Below are positions 54,090-64,000 of a stretch of 64,000 nucleotides of DNA, one piece after another (the stretch's first letter is position 1; every line of letters begins with the position of its first letter). The notes under the pieces are model-generated. The model was not told the DNA's origin. It was given only the letters and a program-made list of their open reading frames with translations, and did not search any database. The DNA is from Ostrinia nubilalis (Eukaryota > Arthropoda > Insecta > Lepidoptera > Crambidae): NCBI RefSeq assembly GCF_963855985.1, contig NC_087110.1, positions 12,143,001-12,207,000 on the forward strand, in the 5' to 3' direction. The translations under genes were made by a program, and so were the position numbers.

Positions 54090-54302
54090 AACTCCCTCCG
54101 CTCAATCCGTCAAAAAACACGATTGCAACGAAAATGTGCGAGAAGGTGGTCCGATTCGGCGTTCCTGTCGCGACGTGCTCGGGCGCGCTCGGCTGTTTCC
54201 GCGACAACTGTCAGTGAGATTACAAGATGGCGGAGAAGGTCAGCTGATCGGAACACTGCGCGCGCAGGCCACACAGCAAGCGGCGGATCAAGCGCATCAT
54301 GG
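54090..54302 (+). CDS. Candidate exon upstream of the PDZ exon
   Basis: A strong acceptor (CTCCTTTTTTTTGTTTCAG) opens a GC-rich block. One frame (one leading base, then TPSAQSVKKHDCNENVREGG, later RLFPRQLSVRLQDGGEG) is open throughout with GC-ending codons. Two donors are possible: TCA|GTGAGA at 54213, giving phase 0 as the next PDZ exon needs, or CATG|GTTTGT at 54302, giving phase 1. It would be the linker before the second PDZ domain. No domain is recognisable, another frame is also open, and the whole block could be a non-coding island. Confidence 0.4.
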
Positions 54303-54319
54303 TTTGTTTTTTATTTACT

Positions 54320-54540
54320 TTCTTTTCGTTTCAGCCATATGATCTCCTCTGCTGGACAAAGGCCTTCCCTAAGCATAATGACCGGTCCTACGCTGTCCGC
54401 AACCCTAGACCTTCACCAGATCGTCGGTCCACCTACTGGGAGGCCTGCCCACACTACGTCTTCTGGCCTGTTGTCGCAATCCGAGAACTATTCTGCCCCA
54501 GCAGCCATCAGATCTACAAGCTATGTGCCCCACCCACTGC
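54320..54540 (-). mobile_element. RTE LINE 3'-end copy, antisense
   Basis: CGTTTCAGCCATATGATCTC, GCTGGACAAAGGCCTT, CAGATCGTCGGTCCACCTAC: antisense to the last 75 or so codons. About 20 nt after the candidate exon. Confidence 0.85.
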
Positions 54541-54594
54541 TTACCCTATTTAAGATTTGTTCAGTACTTCACTGTCATTGTGACAGCTATTAAC

Positions 54595-54787
54595 GTCGTC
54601 GTGGTCCTTTCAATCAAATGCCTTGCACTGCTGAAAAAAAGCAACGATCTTTATAACGACTAGTGCTGCGCTGCCCGCTAGCTATATCCTAAGTGGCGAC
54701 CACGGTCCAAAAAACGAAGTGTAGGCAGGCATCCCAATCGGTGGACCGACGATCTGGTGAAGATCACAGGAAGCATTTGGATGCGAG
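54595..54787 (+). mobile_element. Scrambled RTE LINE fragment (antisense then sense)
   Basis: 54596-54680 is weakly antisense (GTCGTCGTGGTCC, TGCGCTGCCCGC) and 54690-54787 is sense (AAGTGGCGACCACGGTCC, GGTGGACCGACGATCTGGTG, GCATTTGGATGCGAG). Another inverted-then-sense arrangement, diverged. Confidence 0.6.
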
Positions 54788-55559
54788 AACAAAGTATGTC
54801 CTCAAAATTGCAAAAAAGAGGTTCACTGTGAAATGTACATGCTATTTCACTCGAAATCGTGTACCTACTAAATTCAAGATTTTAAAAGAGCAATGTAAAG
54901 TATCTAACTATTACAATAATTGTTACATTAGTAGATAATTCTTTTGTAGATCATTTTATAAGTACAGGTACCTACTTCGAACAAAATTATATTTACTCTC
55001 GAGTAATTTTCCGTAGGAATAGTGTTTTGGAGTGATTGAACTTTAATCTTATTAGGATATCCGATTAAAATCCCAGTCCTTTTCGATAGGCTATCCCGTT
55101 TACAAGACAAATGGCACGTCAATCCTCGCGAGGGACTAGAAAAGGGTCACATGGCTATTGACGCTAGCTCTGTAATAAGATAGGCACTTATTTTAGCTTC
55201 GTAGTGTCCAGTTTGGGACATAATTATGAGTACACTGATATTATGTTCAAAGATTGCCGTATTTAGGCTTGATTAAATTGACACTGATAAGCCTGTGTGA
55301 CATGTTCCCTGTAATTACAAAGTATATAAATAAGTACATTCTTAGATACTTAAAAGAAGAAGTATCGTATTGTCCAAAAAATTTGCTATGTGCTACGTTG
55401 ACGATATTCTTCTTTTATTTGAAAATTCGTTAGTGATGTGGCAGAGAAACAAGAAGCTTAGCCCTCTATCAGGTCGCTAAGTGACTCTGAGATGATTACT
55501 CGACTACGCGAGGCAAAGGAGTGATAATGTGTTTTTAATTGACTGCACTCCCATTTGGC
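54788..55559. other. No gene seen
   Basis: AT-rich presumed intron. Confidence 0.35.
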
Positions 55560-55935
55560 TCGTGTGAAACTGATCAAGTTTCCTCAAAGAACTGCGGTAC
55601 TTTTAGATGAGCAGTTTGCTAAAGAGCAAGCAAGTAGGTATACTTCTTTGCCTAGCCCTTTCAAATTTTATTTAGTCGGCCCTCCGTATCATGCGTCTCC
55701 AGGCAGACCGGTCCTTTTTTACGTGGAAAAAATGCATAAAACTGCATACCCGCCGCTGTGGTCATGGCAACGGGATAAGAGGGGCTCTCCCCGCCAGAAG
55801 GGCAGGGCCTACCCACTAAAATAACCACGAATGTCCATCTCGCTGAGCATAGAGGAAGTACCGGTGTAGCGAGGCCTTCACCCGATTACCGCCTATGCCC
55901 AATTTGTCCACGGTTGCAGACCTCTCGTCTCGTCT
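55560..55935. other. GC-richer unclassified repeat-like block
   Basis: GGTCATGGCAACGGGATAAG, AGGGGCTCTCCCCGCCAGAA, TGCCCAATTTGTCCACGG. The composition differs from the surroundings and looks like the 3' end of an unidentified LINE. ORF 55555-55824 lacks any domain. Confidence 0.35.
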
Positions 55936-56040
55936 CTTTCTTGACTTTGTTACACTTGTCTTTGAGGTTCTTATTAAGCAAGTTGGTATAGTTTGAGCTA
56001 TGTTTTATTCTATTTTGTAATGCTATGCGTTTGTCGGCAG

Positions 56041-56178
56041 CAAGTGTTCGGCGAATGGGCGCAGGTGGAGGTGGTGGAGCTGGTGAACGACGGCTCGGGG
56101 CTGGCGTTCGGCATCGTCGGCGGCCGCTCCTCCGGCGTGCTCGTCAAGAGCGTCCTCCCCGGCGGCGTCGCCGACAGG
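56041..56178 (+). CDS. Patj: Patj/MUPP1-type PDZ domain exon (second PDZ, first half)
   Basis: Acceptor TTTGTCGGCAG, donor AGG|GTCAGT, 46 codons in phase 0. It reads [20 protein letters not shown], then [17 protein letters not shown]: the beta-A strand, the GLGF-type carboxylate loop (here GLAF), and the beta-C strand ending where DGRLQ normally follows. VNDGSGLxFGIVGG and the VKxxLPGGVAD order are characteristic of the second PDZ of INADL/Patj and MPDZ. These scaffolds organise the apical Crumbs-Stardust complex in epithelia. The rest of the domain should be in a later exon, not found in this window. GC-rich codons contrast with the intron. Confidence 0.82.
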
Positions 56179-56396
56179 GTCAGTATATCTAAGTATACAA
56201 GATGGAATTTTGTAATGCCACCTGGAGGGAAAGTATTCTTAATACTGCAAATAGAAAATTTTACTGAACGAAAACATTCCTTTATTTTTGAAAAGAAAGA
56301 GAACTGCATTCATAGATTTTCGAAAAATTTTCGAAAATTCACTACCATACCATACAATTTTTTGGACATGATTAAAATAATTTAAGATTTTATGTA

Positions 56397-56913
56397 CACT
56401 CAACATCAAATAAACCGCACCTTCCGCGACGCGAACTTTAAAGATTTTCTTCTGACACAATTATGGTACCCCAACAATATTGGTGTTATTTGAAAGCCCA
56501 ATAAATATCCTTAAAGAAAAATACATTTCATTTCTAAATAAATGATTAACATATACCATAAATGTGACTTGAAAATAGACCTCACTTTGGGCTCACCTCT
56601 GGGATCAATTAGACCAATTTTTATGGTTATAAAACCAAATAAAGATCTCACGTGTCCTCTTTAACAGATGGATAGCGATTAATCCCAACTTAACAGTTTT
56701 ATAGTCATAAAAATGGCTATAGCGTAACTACCTATTTTTTGAAGAAGTGAGTCTGGCTACTTGTAATGACACGTTTTTGGGGTAAAAACCTTTGCTTTAA
56801 TGAAATGAGGTTTAGAACTAGGCTTTCAAATGGTACCAATTTTGGTGGGAAGTGGGGATGCATACGTTTGAAAGTGCTTGTCGCGGGAGGTGCGATTTAT
56901 TTGATGCCGAGTG
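56397..56913. mobile_element. Nested TIR element (CACTCAACATCAAATAAACC)
   Basis: CACTCAACATCAAATAAACC and GATTTATTTGATGCCGAGTG are inverted ends (one or two mismatches), flanked by TA. GGTGCG/CGCACC subterminal words pair. No ORF. Younger than the host element by position. Confidence 0.85.
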
Positions 56914-57014
56914 TATTTCCTTTCATTTGATTTATTAAGTTTGTTAGAGAGATTTCATCCTTATACTTGACCCTAACGATCGATGCAATAAAAATACAGG
57001 GTGTAATTTTTAAC

Positions 57015-57050
57015 AGATTTTAGTTGGTTCGATTCCCGGGTGTGGCAAGC
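57015..57050 (+). mobile_element. SINE B-box fragment
   Basis: TAGTTGGTTCGATTCCCGGG, TGTGGCAAGC: a clear B box inside the TIR element's right arm region. Confidence 0.45.
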
Positions 57051-57183
57051 AATTTTTTGGAAATGTTGAATGCAGTTCTCTTTCTTTTAAAAAATAAAGG
57101 AATGTTTTCTTTGAGAAATTTTTTCTATCTACAATATTAAGAGTACTTTTCCTCCAGGTGGCATTACAAAATTCCACCCTGTA

Positions 57184-59168
57184 TATGCTCTCCTTCTCAG
57201 CCGAAACACGTCCACTGCTTACGGGACTATTCCCACCTCTCATTCCCACCGCTGCAACTCCTGTGTAGCCAGGATCTACAGCTTGACCGCCATAAATACC
57301 CAACCAGTGAAAGTCAAGATTGTCCAGGGGGAAAGTTAAACTGTCATTGGACCCGCAATGAAATGAATCAGAAGAACTTAGGAGGAGTGCGAAGTTAAGG
57401 TTCGACTTCCCTCCATTGCAAAGCGGATGACAGGTGACAAACAAAGGTTTAACTAATAAACTTTAAGAAAAGATGTACTGCTTGTTAGAAGCAATGATAA
57501 AAGGGTGTTGACAGTTGACGTTGCGGTGCATCGCTGCAGCGGAGCAGTGCCACTCCCTAGTTCTACCACGGAATAATAATAAGTACTTGATTCTACTTAC
57601 GACGCCATGCATCTGCGGTAACAATACACCGCTACGTCAACACCCGTGTGGAATCTCTCTAACTATAGGTTTCCCTTCCCAAATCAACGACGTGAATTAT
57701 TTAACGTGTCACGCCCACGCTCATCACCATCTTAACTGTTCTACTGTTGATCATAGGGTTCCCTCGAAAGTTATCCAGATTGGCCGGTTGACTGGGCATC
57801 CAGGGCAAGGCAACCTTTAAAGGGCATGAACGCCTTGTGGGTGGACGTCTCATTATATCAACATTTTCTCTCAACCGAAAGATGTCCGTTGCTTTTGGGG
57901 AAATCCCCGTATATTCTAAGATTTGATTTTGATAGGCCATACATAGACTTTTTTAGTTGTTACAGTTAAACATCCCCAAATGTATAATTCAATTAACATT
58001 TCCTTATTTTACTTGAAGTAGAAACGTAAGAGCAGAGCATTAACAATGCAAACCAGATATTAATTTTTGAATTCGAAAAGCAGATTCGAGGGATCGTTTC
58101 ATGCAAATGGGTTCGGTGCCGATCGCAGAATCGATGTTCCTGAGTCCTGTCGGGAAGTTTATCTTGCTGAAGCCGCACAAATTGGAGGGAATTATCATAC
58201 ACATTTTTTATGTCAAGAAGAATATTCTTCGTGATTTAGGACAGAAAAAATTATGGGTTTGAAATTGAATAGATAGATAGAATATAGATATTAGGTACTT
58301 TGTTGTACTTATTATACCACACAAAACAGATGTAAAAGGAACTCCAAATTGAAACGGCGCAATTTAGGCAGTCTTATTGTTAGGAAGCCATCTCTTCCAG
58401 GTAAGCTCGAAAGAGTTTAGATGTTTAAAATAAAAGAGAAAGGCAGAAGAAAATTGTATTTATTGTTAATAAGTTTTTTATACTTGGAACTGCGTCTAGG
58501 TTTGACTTCGAATTTACCTTTTGGTAAAAAGTTAAAAGTTTAGATAGGGCATGCTTGTTCAGTAAATACTTATTTACTAGTGTCTAAAGACATCCAGGTC
58601 ATAGATGTTTGAGAATTGTGTTACAGAACGAAGCTAATTAAATTCCAAGCATACCTACTTGATTGAAGCTTTTGACTATACAATTTCAATGTTTAGACCG
58701 ATACCTGGGTCTGCCCAGGTATCGGTTCTATGATTGATATTGAGTTCGTTCAGTTAAGAGCGTTGTTTTGTAATACAGACCATGGTCTACAAGACATTGA
58801 AATGTGAACTTTCAAGAATCTCAATCATTGAATATGAATATCAGATAGAGTTTATCGTTTATAAAAATACGAAATTTAATTCCGGCGGAATAATTTTATC
58901 AAAGCTTATTATCGCCACGTGTAATTTAACGGTTGTTTCATAATTTGGGCTAATTCCGTCGCGTAAACAGCGCGTTGTTGCCGCAGTACGTCAGGGCTTT
59001 GTTGTTGAACACGCCGCGGGGTAGTGCTGGGAGCTGTTTGTAAAGTTTCGATTTTGTCGATGAACGAACTTGTTATAGCCGAACGGCGAATGTGGGTCTG
59101 GCCGACTCTTGATCCGAGTAAAAAAGTATAGTAGTCCTACATAATGTTAGGTCGTACAGTAACGCTTC
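57184..59168. other. Presumed Patj intron, no exon recognised
   Basis: Searched by eye for the continuation of the PDZ domain (DGRL...GDHIL) without success. ORFs at 57515-57820 and 57993-58202 have no features. Confidence 0.35.
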
Positions 59169-59270
59169 TAAGGGTGGATTTAGACCAAACAAGAGTAAAT
59201 ATTAATCTCGGAATAAATCGTCAGTTTTGACATATTTCCCATACTGAAACTGTCAATGTGCCATTTTGAA
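59169..59270. mobile_element. GGGTGGATTTAGACCAAAC MITE, right end lost
   Basis: AGGGTGGATTTAGACCAAAC, GGAATAAATCGTCAGTTTTG, ACTGAAACTGTCAATG; matches the left three quarters of 61699-61837. Confidence 0.75.
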
Positions 59271-59792
59271 AGTTGAGAAATTAACTTGAGAAAAATCAAT
59301 TATCACGCAAAAAATATAGTAGGTACTCTTTAATACCATTTAATACCATTATTTTTTCCTTATGAAATTGTTAAAATAAAGTGATAAAACTACATAAAAC
59401 ATTAACGAAAGCATCAGTCAATAAATCCATCTATAAGAGCCCAATCCCACTTTTTTCCCATCAATAGAACTCCTGTACAAGTAACTACAGTAGTAATTTA
59501 TCTATAGCAGAAAACTATAGACTATAGAACAGCACTAGTACAAGCGTAACAACACATCAATCAACCCGGGAATGACCATACGCGCTCACTAGCGCGGCAA
59601 AAATAATCTTTGTTGTGAGAGTTCTCGCTCTTTGGAACTTGGAACGAGGTCGGAGCTGATGTTAAGTAGGTAGGTACTTAGGTACAGATACAGGCTATGT
59701 TTGTGTTTAGAGAAAATATATTTTCTTTATATTAAAGAAGAGAGCCACAAAAGTCACCATACCATAAAGCAACCATAGGCAAATACATATGT

Positions 59793-59862
59793 CGGTGTTG
59801 GACTGGCCGAATGGAGATTCGAGGGACGCGGGTTCGAACTCTGCCGCCACTGTTTATTGTGG
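59793..59862 (+). mobile_element. tRNA-derived SINE head
   Basis: TTGGACTGGCCGAATGGAG (A-box region) and GACGCGGGTTCGAACTCTGC (B box), spaced as in tRNA. It cannot fold into a full cloverleaf, so it is a SINE head and not a functional tRNA. Confidence 0.6.
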
Positions 59863-60136
59863 TAATCACAAGCATATTAAACTTACAACGAGGGGTTGAT
59901 GGGACTGAAACGGGGTTAAAAAGTATTTCCCTGAAAATTAAACTTTGTAAATGTAATTTCATGACTCGAAAGTAATTATTAGTTAGTAGGTACCTACTTA
60001 TTTATTATGCCGGAAAGTTTAGTGTAGTACCTACTTAACTTTTAGTAATACTCAATACTCAATATTTTATTGCATCCATTATGTACAGTCGCAGAATGAA
60101 AAGGTTCGTCACCTTAGTGTCGGTTTTCGCTTGCAC

Positions 60137-60923
60137 TATAGTCTATCCAATATAGCTTGATTAGAATGACAGCTGCCATCAAAAGTAACGACATAACTTT
60201 GTAGTAGCGATCAATGAGAGCTAAATATTGGCGGACAAGAAATAATTCACGTCTGACCTACAAACAATATTTTCGACGACAGTGCTTCCAATAAAAATGT
60301 TAATTTCGTGTAAATGCAGCGTTAAATTACACCAATAAGTAGTAATTCGAAATTATAAAAATCAAGCTAGAGTATTAACGACGTCTCTACAAGGTTATCT
60401 CGAGTTACAAAAATGTTAGTGTTGGGACACATCGACAAATGTCATATTAAATTAAAACTATTTTTTTAACATATTTAACAAATATTTTTTCTAACTCATT
60501 TTTCAACATATTTAAGTCAAGTTGTACGTTTTTCTAAATGTTCACTATTAAAAACCAAAAAACATTTCATTCTTAGATAATCAAACATCGGAAATCAATC
60601 ACCGGTAATTTTTTGGGTATTCATAGCACCATTGCTCTAGAAGAGATGCCCACCGCCCTCTAGCGAGAGGAAAAAACCACTGAAGAACACTGATGATAAT
60701 GACTACGACTTAGGTTGAAATTTTAAATTTTACTGTCTTTAAATTTAAATCATAATTGTCATTTTTATGAATGAAGACATAAAGAAAAATTGGGTGCATT
60801 TTTTTATCTCATTTTTTGTAAAACTTATCGATACATCTATGTGAACCGTACGAAACATACCCAGCACTAGTCACATTCGTTTGACAGCCGTCATTCTAAT
60901 CAAGCTATATTGGATAGACTATA
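60137..60923. mobile_element. TIR element, TATAGTCTATCCAATATAGC ends
   Basis: TATAGTCTATCCAATATAGC TTGATTAGAATGAC pairs with GTCATTCTAATCAAGC TATATTGGATAGACTATA over about 34 bp with no mismatch seen. 787 bp, AT-rich, no transposase. Confidence 0.88.
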
Positions 60924-61645
60924 GGTACTGTAAGAGTCAAACCTGCCAACATAACAGTGCAAGAAACAGTGCTGCTAACATTTAAATAAATAATATGACG
61001 TTTGCTAACAAATAAGGTTTTGCTTGTTTATTTTTCTATCCCATCAGTGCAATGCAATGATGACATTGACCAATTGACAATAGTTTTTTTTATTTAATAG
61101 AAATAATAATGGCAGGTTGAACCAACAAGAAGGTTTTAGTTTATCAATCATAATAATCTTCTTGACAAGATAAATCGTCAAACAACTTTGATCCGAATAA
61201 TTTTGAACTTTACTGACGAACAGTTAAAGATTATTTTCTCTAACTCGAGATTATTCTGTAACATAGTTTCAAAAGGTAATATGTGCTCGCGATTCGTTGA
61301 AGGAATCAATTTGAAAACTGACGAACCTTTTCATTCCGTGACTGTACTTAAAATTAGTTCAGTAGTTTTGCGTCTCAAGGATTAACAAACGTCCTTCCAT
61401 CCAACTGCACAAACTTTTGCGTACCTAAAGTTGCACCAATTTGCCAACATTTATACAAATTAATCAAGACGCGTTTCCCATTTGCTTAATTACTGACAGT
61501 AAGTTTATACTTCAGCTACGAATGATCATTCCGTAGCATAGTGCCATCATTCCCGGTTACTATCTCTGGCAGTATTCTGTTGATGAGCCATGTCAGCCTT
61601 TACAGTGGCTCATAAAGCCCGGCACTTGGGTTACACGATTACTTG
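60924..61645. other. No gene seen
   Basis: AT-rich presumed intron; ORF 61188-61385 has no recognisable features. Confidence 0.3.
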
Positions 61646-62208
61646 TTAGGGCTAGTTCCCACGGCATCCCAGTTTTGCATCCCAGTTTTGCGGGATTCAG
61701 GGTGGATTCGACCAAAAAAGAGTAAATTTTAATCTCGGAATAAATCGTCAGTTTTGACATACCATTACCATACTGAAACTGTCAATAAGTTGTACCAGGA
61801 GTTATTCTCGGATAAATGTTTGGTTGAATCGGGCCTCAGTAATGTAGGATCCCGCAAAACTGGACATTCGTGGGAACACACATGTAAGTTTGAAATACGA
61901 ATTACAAATTCAACCGGTCCGGTTTTTTGCGGGAAGTGGCAAACGGGATGTTCATGTGAACGTAAATATACTACTAAATATCAATCGGCAGACAGTGGTG
62001 ACTGAGTTTGTTGCGGCGCTTTTTCTCAGCACTTGCCAAATGTTGGTCGCGAAGCGCTGGTAGGGCAAAAAGATTATGAGACATGTAGAGGCTCCTTAAG
62101 AGCAAAATATTTGACGATTTGTAAGTAGGTACCTACTGTTTAATATTTTTTACTTTGCCCTTTGTGGTCCTGCAAAAAACGGGATGTCTCGGTGGGAACA
62201 AGCCTAAC
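61646..62208. mobile_element. TIR element GTTAGGGCTAGTTCCCACGG carrying a nested MITE
   Basis: GTTAGGGCTAGTTCCCACGG pairs with CGGTGGGAACAAGCCTAAC. Subterminal CATCCCAGTTTTGC (twice) and GATCCCGCAAAACTGG words recur. The MITE at 61699-61837 sits between the first subterminal repeats. Confidence 0.75.
61699..61837. mobile_element. Nested GGGTGGATTCGACCAAA MITE
   Basis: AGGGTGGATTCGACCAAAA to GGTTGAATCGGGCCTCAG with the family centre. Its flanks CGGGATTC and GTAGGATCCCG belong to the host element. Confidence 0.8.
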
Positions 62209-62538
62209 TTCTTTCTTTCATCGTAATTAATACAAAAGATTGCAAAAGCTTTCTGTTTTACTGAGCAATTAAGTTGACGATGTTGTATTGTTTGCACATT
62301 AGTTATTATCGATATACGTTACCGATAAACATCATGTGTTGGGAAATATCGTTGTATAGATAGATACGGTAGAGTCATTGTATACAAAAACGTGATTAGC
62401 CATTTCAGAGCATACAAAAGTTGTTGTTACTTCGATAGTGTGTGTAGTGGAAGTTTATAAATGAAAAGAGTGGACTGTATGAAATTAATTATCTATTCAG
62501 TATAAATTTACAAGACTATCGAGACCGTTTAGTGCAAG

Positions 62539-62659
62539 ATCGTTGAAGAGATTGCGTCAGGATCGTCTTCCTCAATGTTCGCTCGCGAACCGAACATTGC
62601 TCGTTCGTTCGCCGAACGCTCGCCGCTCCCTCCGGTCACGCCGCCCGCGGGCAATGTCC
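62539..62659 (+). CDS. Candidate exon, possibly Patj
   Basis: A GC-rich island in AT-rich intron ends at a perfect donor (GTCC|GTGAGT). The best frame reads EEIASGSSSSMFAREPN, then FAERSPLPPVTPPAGNV: a Ser/Pro-rich, linker-like protein with no frame break. The acceptor is weak (GTGCAAG at 62538, or GCGTCAG at 62560 giving a shorter exon). It does not continue the PDZ fold, so if it belongs to Patj an intervening exon has been missed or it is alternative; it could also be a separate first exon. Confidence 0.35.
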
Positions 62660-62699
62660 GTGAGTAGACAGTAGTTTCAGATTCAGATATGTATTTTCA

Positions 62700-62932
62700 T
62701 CGCCATAATCCTACTTAATATTATAAATGCGAAAGTTTGGATGTCTGGATGTCTGGGTGTCTGGATGTCTGGATGTTTGTTACCCTTTCACGCAAAAACT
62801 ACTAAACGGATTTTGATGAAACTTTACAGTATTATTGTTTATAACCCAGAATAACATAATAGGCTATAATTTATGACAATCTGTGACAAACTAAATTTCA
62901 CGCGGGTGAAGCCGCGGGCAAAAGCTAGTGTT
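62700..62932 (+). mobile_element. Interspersed repeat ending CGCGGGTGAAGCCGCGGGCA
   Basis: TCCTACTTAATATTATAAAT, repeated GATGTCTGGATGTCTGG, then TATTGTTTATAACCCAG and the GC-rich end with AAAAGCTAG. Very close to 35001-35222. Confidence 0.75.
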
Positions 62933-63133
62933 ACATAAGGAGAAGAGTGTTTGATTGATAGTCAAACTTACTTTCAGTTTCTTTATAAGTTGAATGTTTT
63001 GTTTTGGTCTTCAGGCATCTGTCAAAGTTTTCTGCAATCTAACTTAATGGCATAACGTTTCCCATCAAGTAAAAAATTTCCTCACGTACCTTTACCAAAC
63101 AATAATTTCGATGTTATACCTACATAGGTGTAC

Positions 63134-63259
63134 CTGGTATAGATTGCGGGAAGAACCTGGATGCGGGCAGCACAGGACCGATCATTGTGGAAAGCCTTGG
63201 GGGCTTAGGGGCTTGGAGGCCTTTGTCCAGCAGTGGACGTCATTTGGCTGAAACGACGA
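63134..63259 (+). mobile_element. RTE LINE 3'-end copy, 15-bp target duplication
   Basis: CCTACATAGGTGTAC is present before (63119-63133) and after (63260-63274). It covers the last 40 codons and the tail, with a small internal duplication (GGGGGCTTAGGGGCTTGGAG). Confidence 0.92.
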
Positions 63260-63514
63260 CCTACATAGGTGTACGTACAAGGATCTTCAGTCGGTCTAAC
63301 AGACTTTTTAGTCCTTTTTCACCATGTTATATCTGAGTAATTTTCGAGCAGTTTGTTTTTAACCTTTTGTTCAATTACTTGGAGATGGTTCTTGGCAAAG
63401 AAACATTGAGACAGTTGCAAATAAATACTTTCTTTCTATCTATTGAATGCTACTTTATCTAAAGTGTAAGGAAGCAACTGAATTTGACTTCTCTCAAACT
63501 GATACAGAGAACTT

Positions 63515-63712
63515 TAATCTACTATATAAAAATAAGTCGGGTTTTCCTCCCTGACGCTATAACTCCAGAACGCACGAACCGATTTCCACGGTTTTGCATT
63601 CGTTGGAAAGGTCTCGGGCGCCGTGAGGTTTATAGCAAAGAAAATTTAGGAAAATTTAACAACGATATTCCACGCGGGCGAAGCCGCGGGCGGAAAGCTA
63701 GTCTATGTATAC
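63515..63712 (+). repeat. Interspersed repeat ending CGCGGGCGAAGCCGCGGGCG
   Basis: CTACTATATAAAAATAAGTC, CCGATTTCCACGGTTTTGCA, then the GC-rich end and AAAGCTAGTC. Shares the last 25 nt with the 35001 family but differs upstream. ORF 63484-63753 is this repeat. Confidence 0.65.
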
Positions 63713-64000
63713 AAAGAGGTAAAGTTTGTGAGCTTATGAGGTTGTGGGGGTAATCTCTGAATCTATTTAATCGATTTGAAAATTATTTCACCAATACAAA
63801 GCCACATTATTTGTGAGTGCCATAGGCTATATTGATTGTACAAATTACTGGCACAGCTGGTATATTATTAATTAACATCTAACTAGCCCTCTCTCCCATT
63901 ACCCACTGTGACCACACAACCGCGTTACTCATCAATTTGCTTTACATTATGGGACAATATACTTTTACAACGAGGCCAGTCGCTCATACATAGTCGACGG
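63713..64000. other. No gene seen
   Basis: Presumed Patj intron to the window end. Confidence 0.3.

Larger units (their letters stand above)
56198..57181. mobile_element. TIR element inserted 19 nt after the Patj exon
   Basis: CAAGATGGAATTTTGTAATG on the left is the inverted counterpart of CATTACAAAATTCCACCCTG on the right; TA stands outside both (56196-56197 and 57182-57183). Arms of about 140 bp include TTCCTTTATTTTTGAAAAGA and its complement. It contains the nested MITE at 56397-56913 and a SINE-like word. Confidence 0.85.

Noticed and set aside
57010..57444. 144-codon antisense ORF
   Set aside because: Begins in unique DNA and runs into a TIR element arm; no domain.
58064..58255. Open + frame reading ...ESMFLSPVGKFILLKPHKLEG...
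   Set aside because: No splice signals, start context or recognisable domain; about the length expected by chance here.
59793..59862. Possible functional tRNA gene
   Set aside because: A and B boxes are present but acceptor and anticodon stems do not pair, and SINE-like sequence follows.

Overview
This is a stretch of intron-rich, AT-rich animal nuclear DNA. It is most likely from a moth or butterfly (Lepidoptera). The reasons are short exons set in long repeat-filled introns, an RTE LINE of the endonuclease-reverse transcriptase type common in lepidopteran genomes, many short inverted-repeat elements, and repeated interspersed units carrying a GCGGGTGAAGCCGCGGGCAAAAGCTA-like end. No bacterial or viral genes, CRISPR arrays, rRNA or convincing functional tRNA genes were seen. 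Two host genes are recognisable, both on the + strand. From about 5.5 to 16.4 kb lie the last four exons of a Homer scaffold protein (coiled-coil part; the EVH1 exons must lie left of the window). Around 56 kb there is one clear exon of a Patj/MUPP1-type multi-PDZ polarity scaffold (first half of its second PDZ domain), with weaker candidate exons at 54.1 and 62.5 kb and a speculative 5' exon near 25.1 kb. LAYOUT: 0-5.5 kb is presumed homer intron with a hairpin MITE and a full-length, intact RTE LINE (1122-4296) bounded by 10-bp target duplications. 5.5-7.9 kb holds homer exons A and B with a decaying array of exon-A copies, an inverted LINE fragment and a 619-bp tandem duplication. 8.0-10.4 kb is a 5'-truncated Jockey/CR1-like LINE. 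11.7-13.4 kb is a giant inverted-repeat DNA element that ends 19 nt before homer exon C. 13.5-15.7 kb is a tandem array of about 15 copies of exon C plus its 5' splice site. 16.2 kb is the homer last exon, whose stop codon is followed in frame by 67 open codons. 16.4-54 kb is a transposon-rich interval: MITEs, a rearranged Tc1 element, a 153-bp-arm near-perfect hairpin, a 2-kb foldback element with an 8-bp target duplication, nested MITEs, a pogo-like relic, and a complete young copia LTR retrotransposon (48461-53071, minus strand, intact 1308-aa polyprotein). 54-64 kb is Patj intron with nested TIR elements, a tRNA-derived SINE relic and more LINE tails. THEME: the two host genes are ordinary; the unusual feature is how repeats interact with homer. 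Two of its four visible exons have spawned tandem arrays that copy splice sites, one array member remains phase-compatible with the real exon, and a DNA transposon probably supplies the branch point of another. All calls were made by eye from sequence; no alignment or database search was run.
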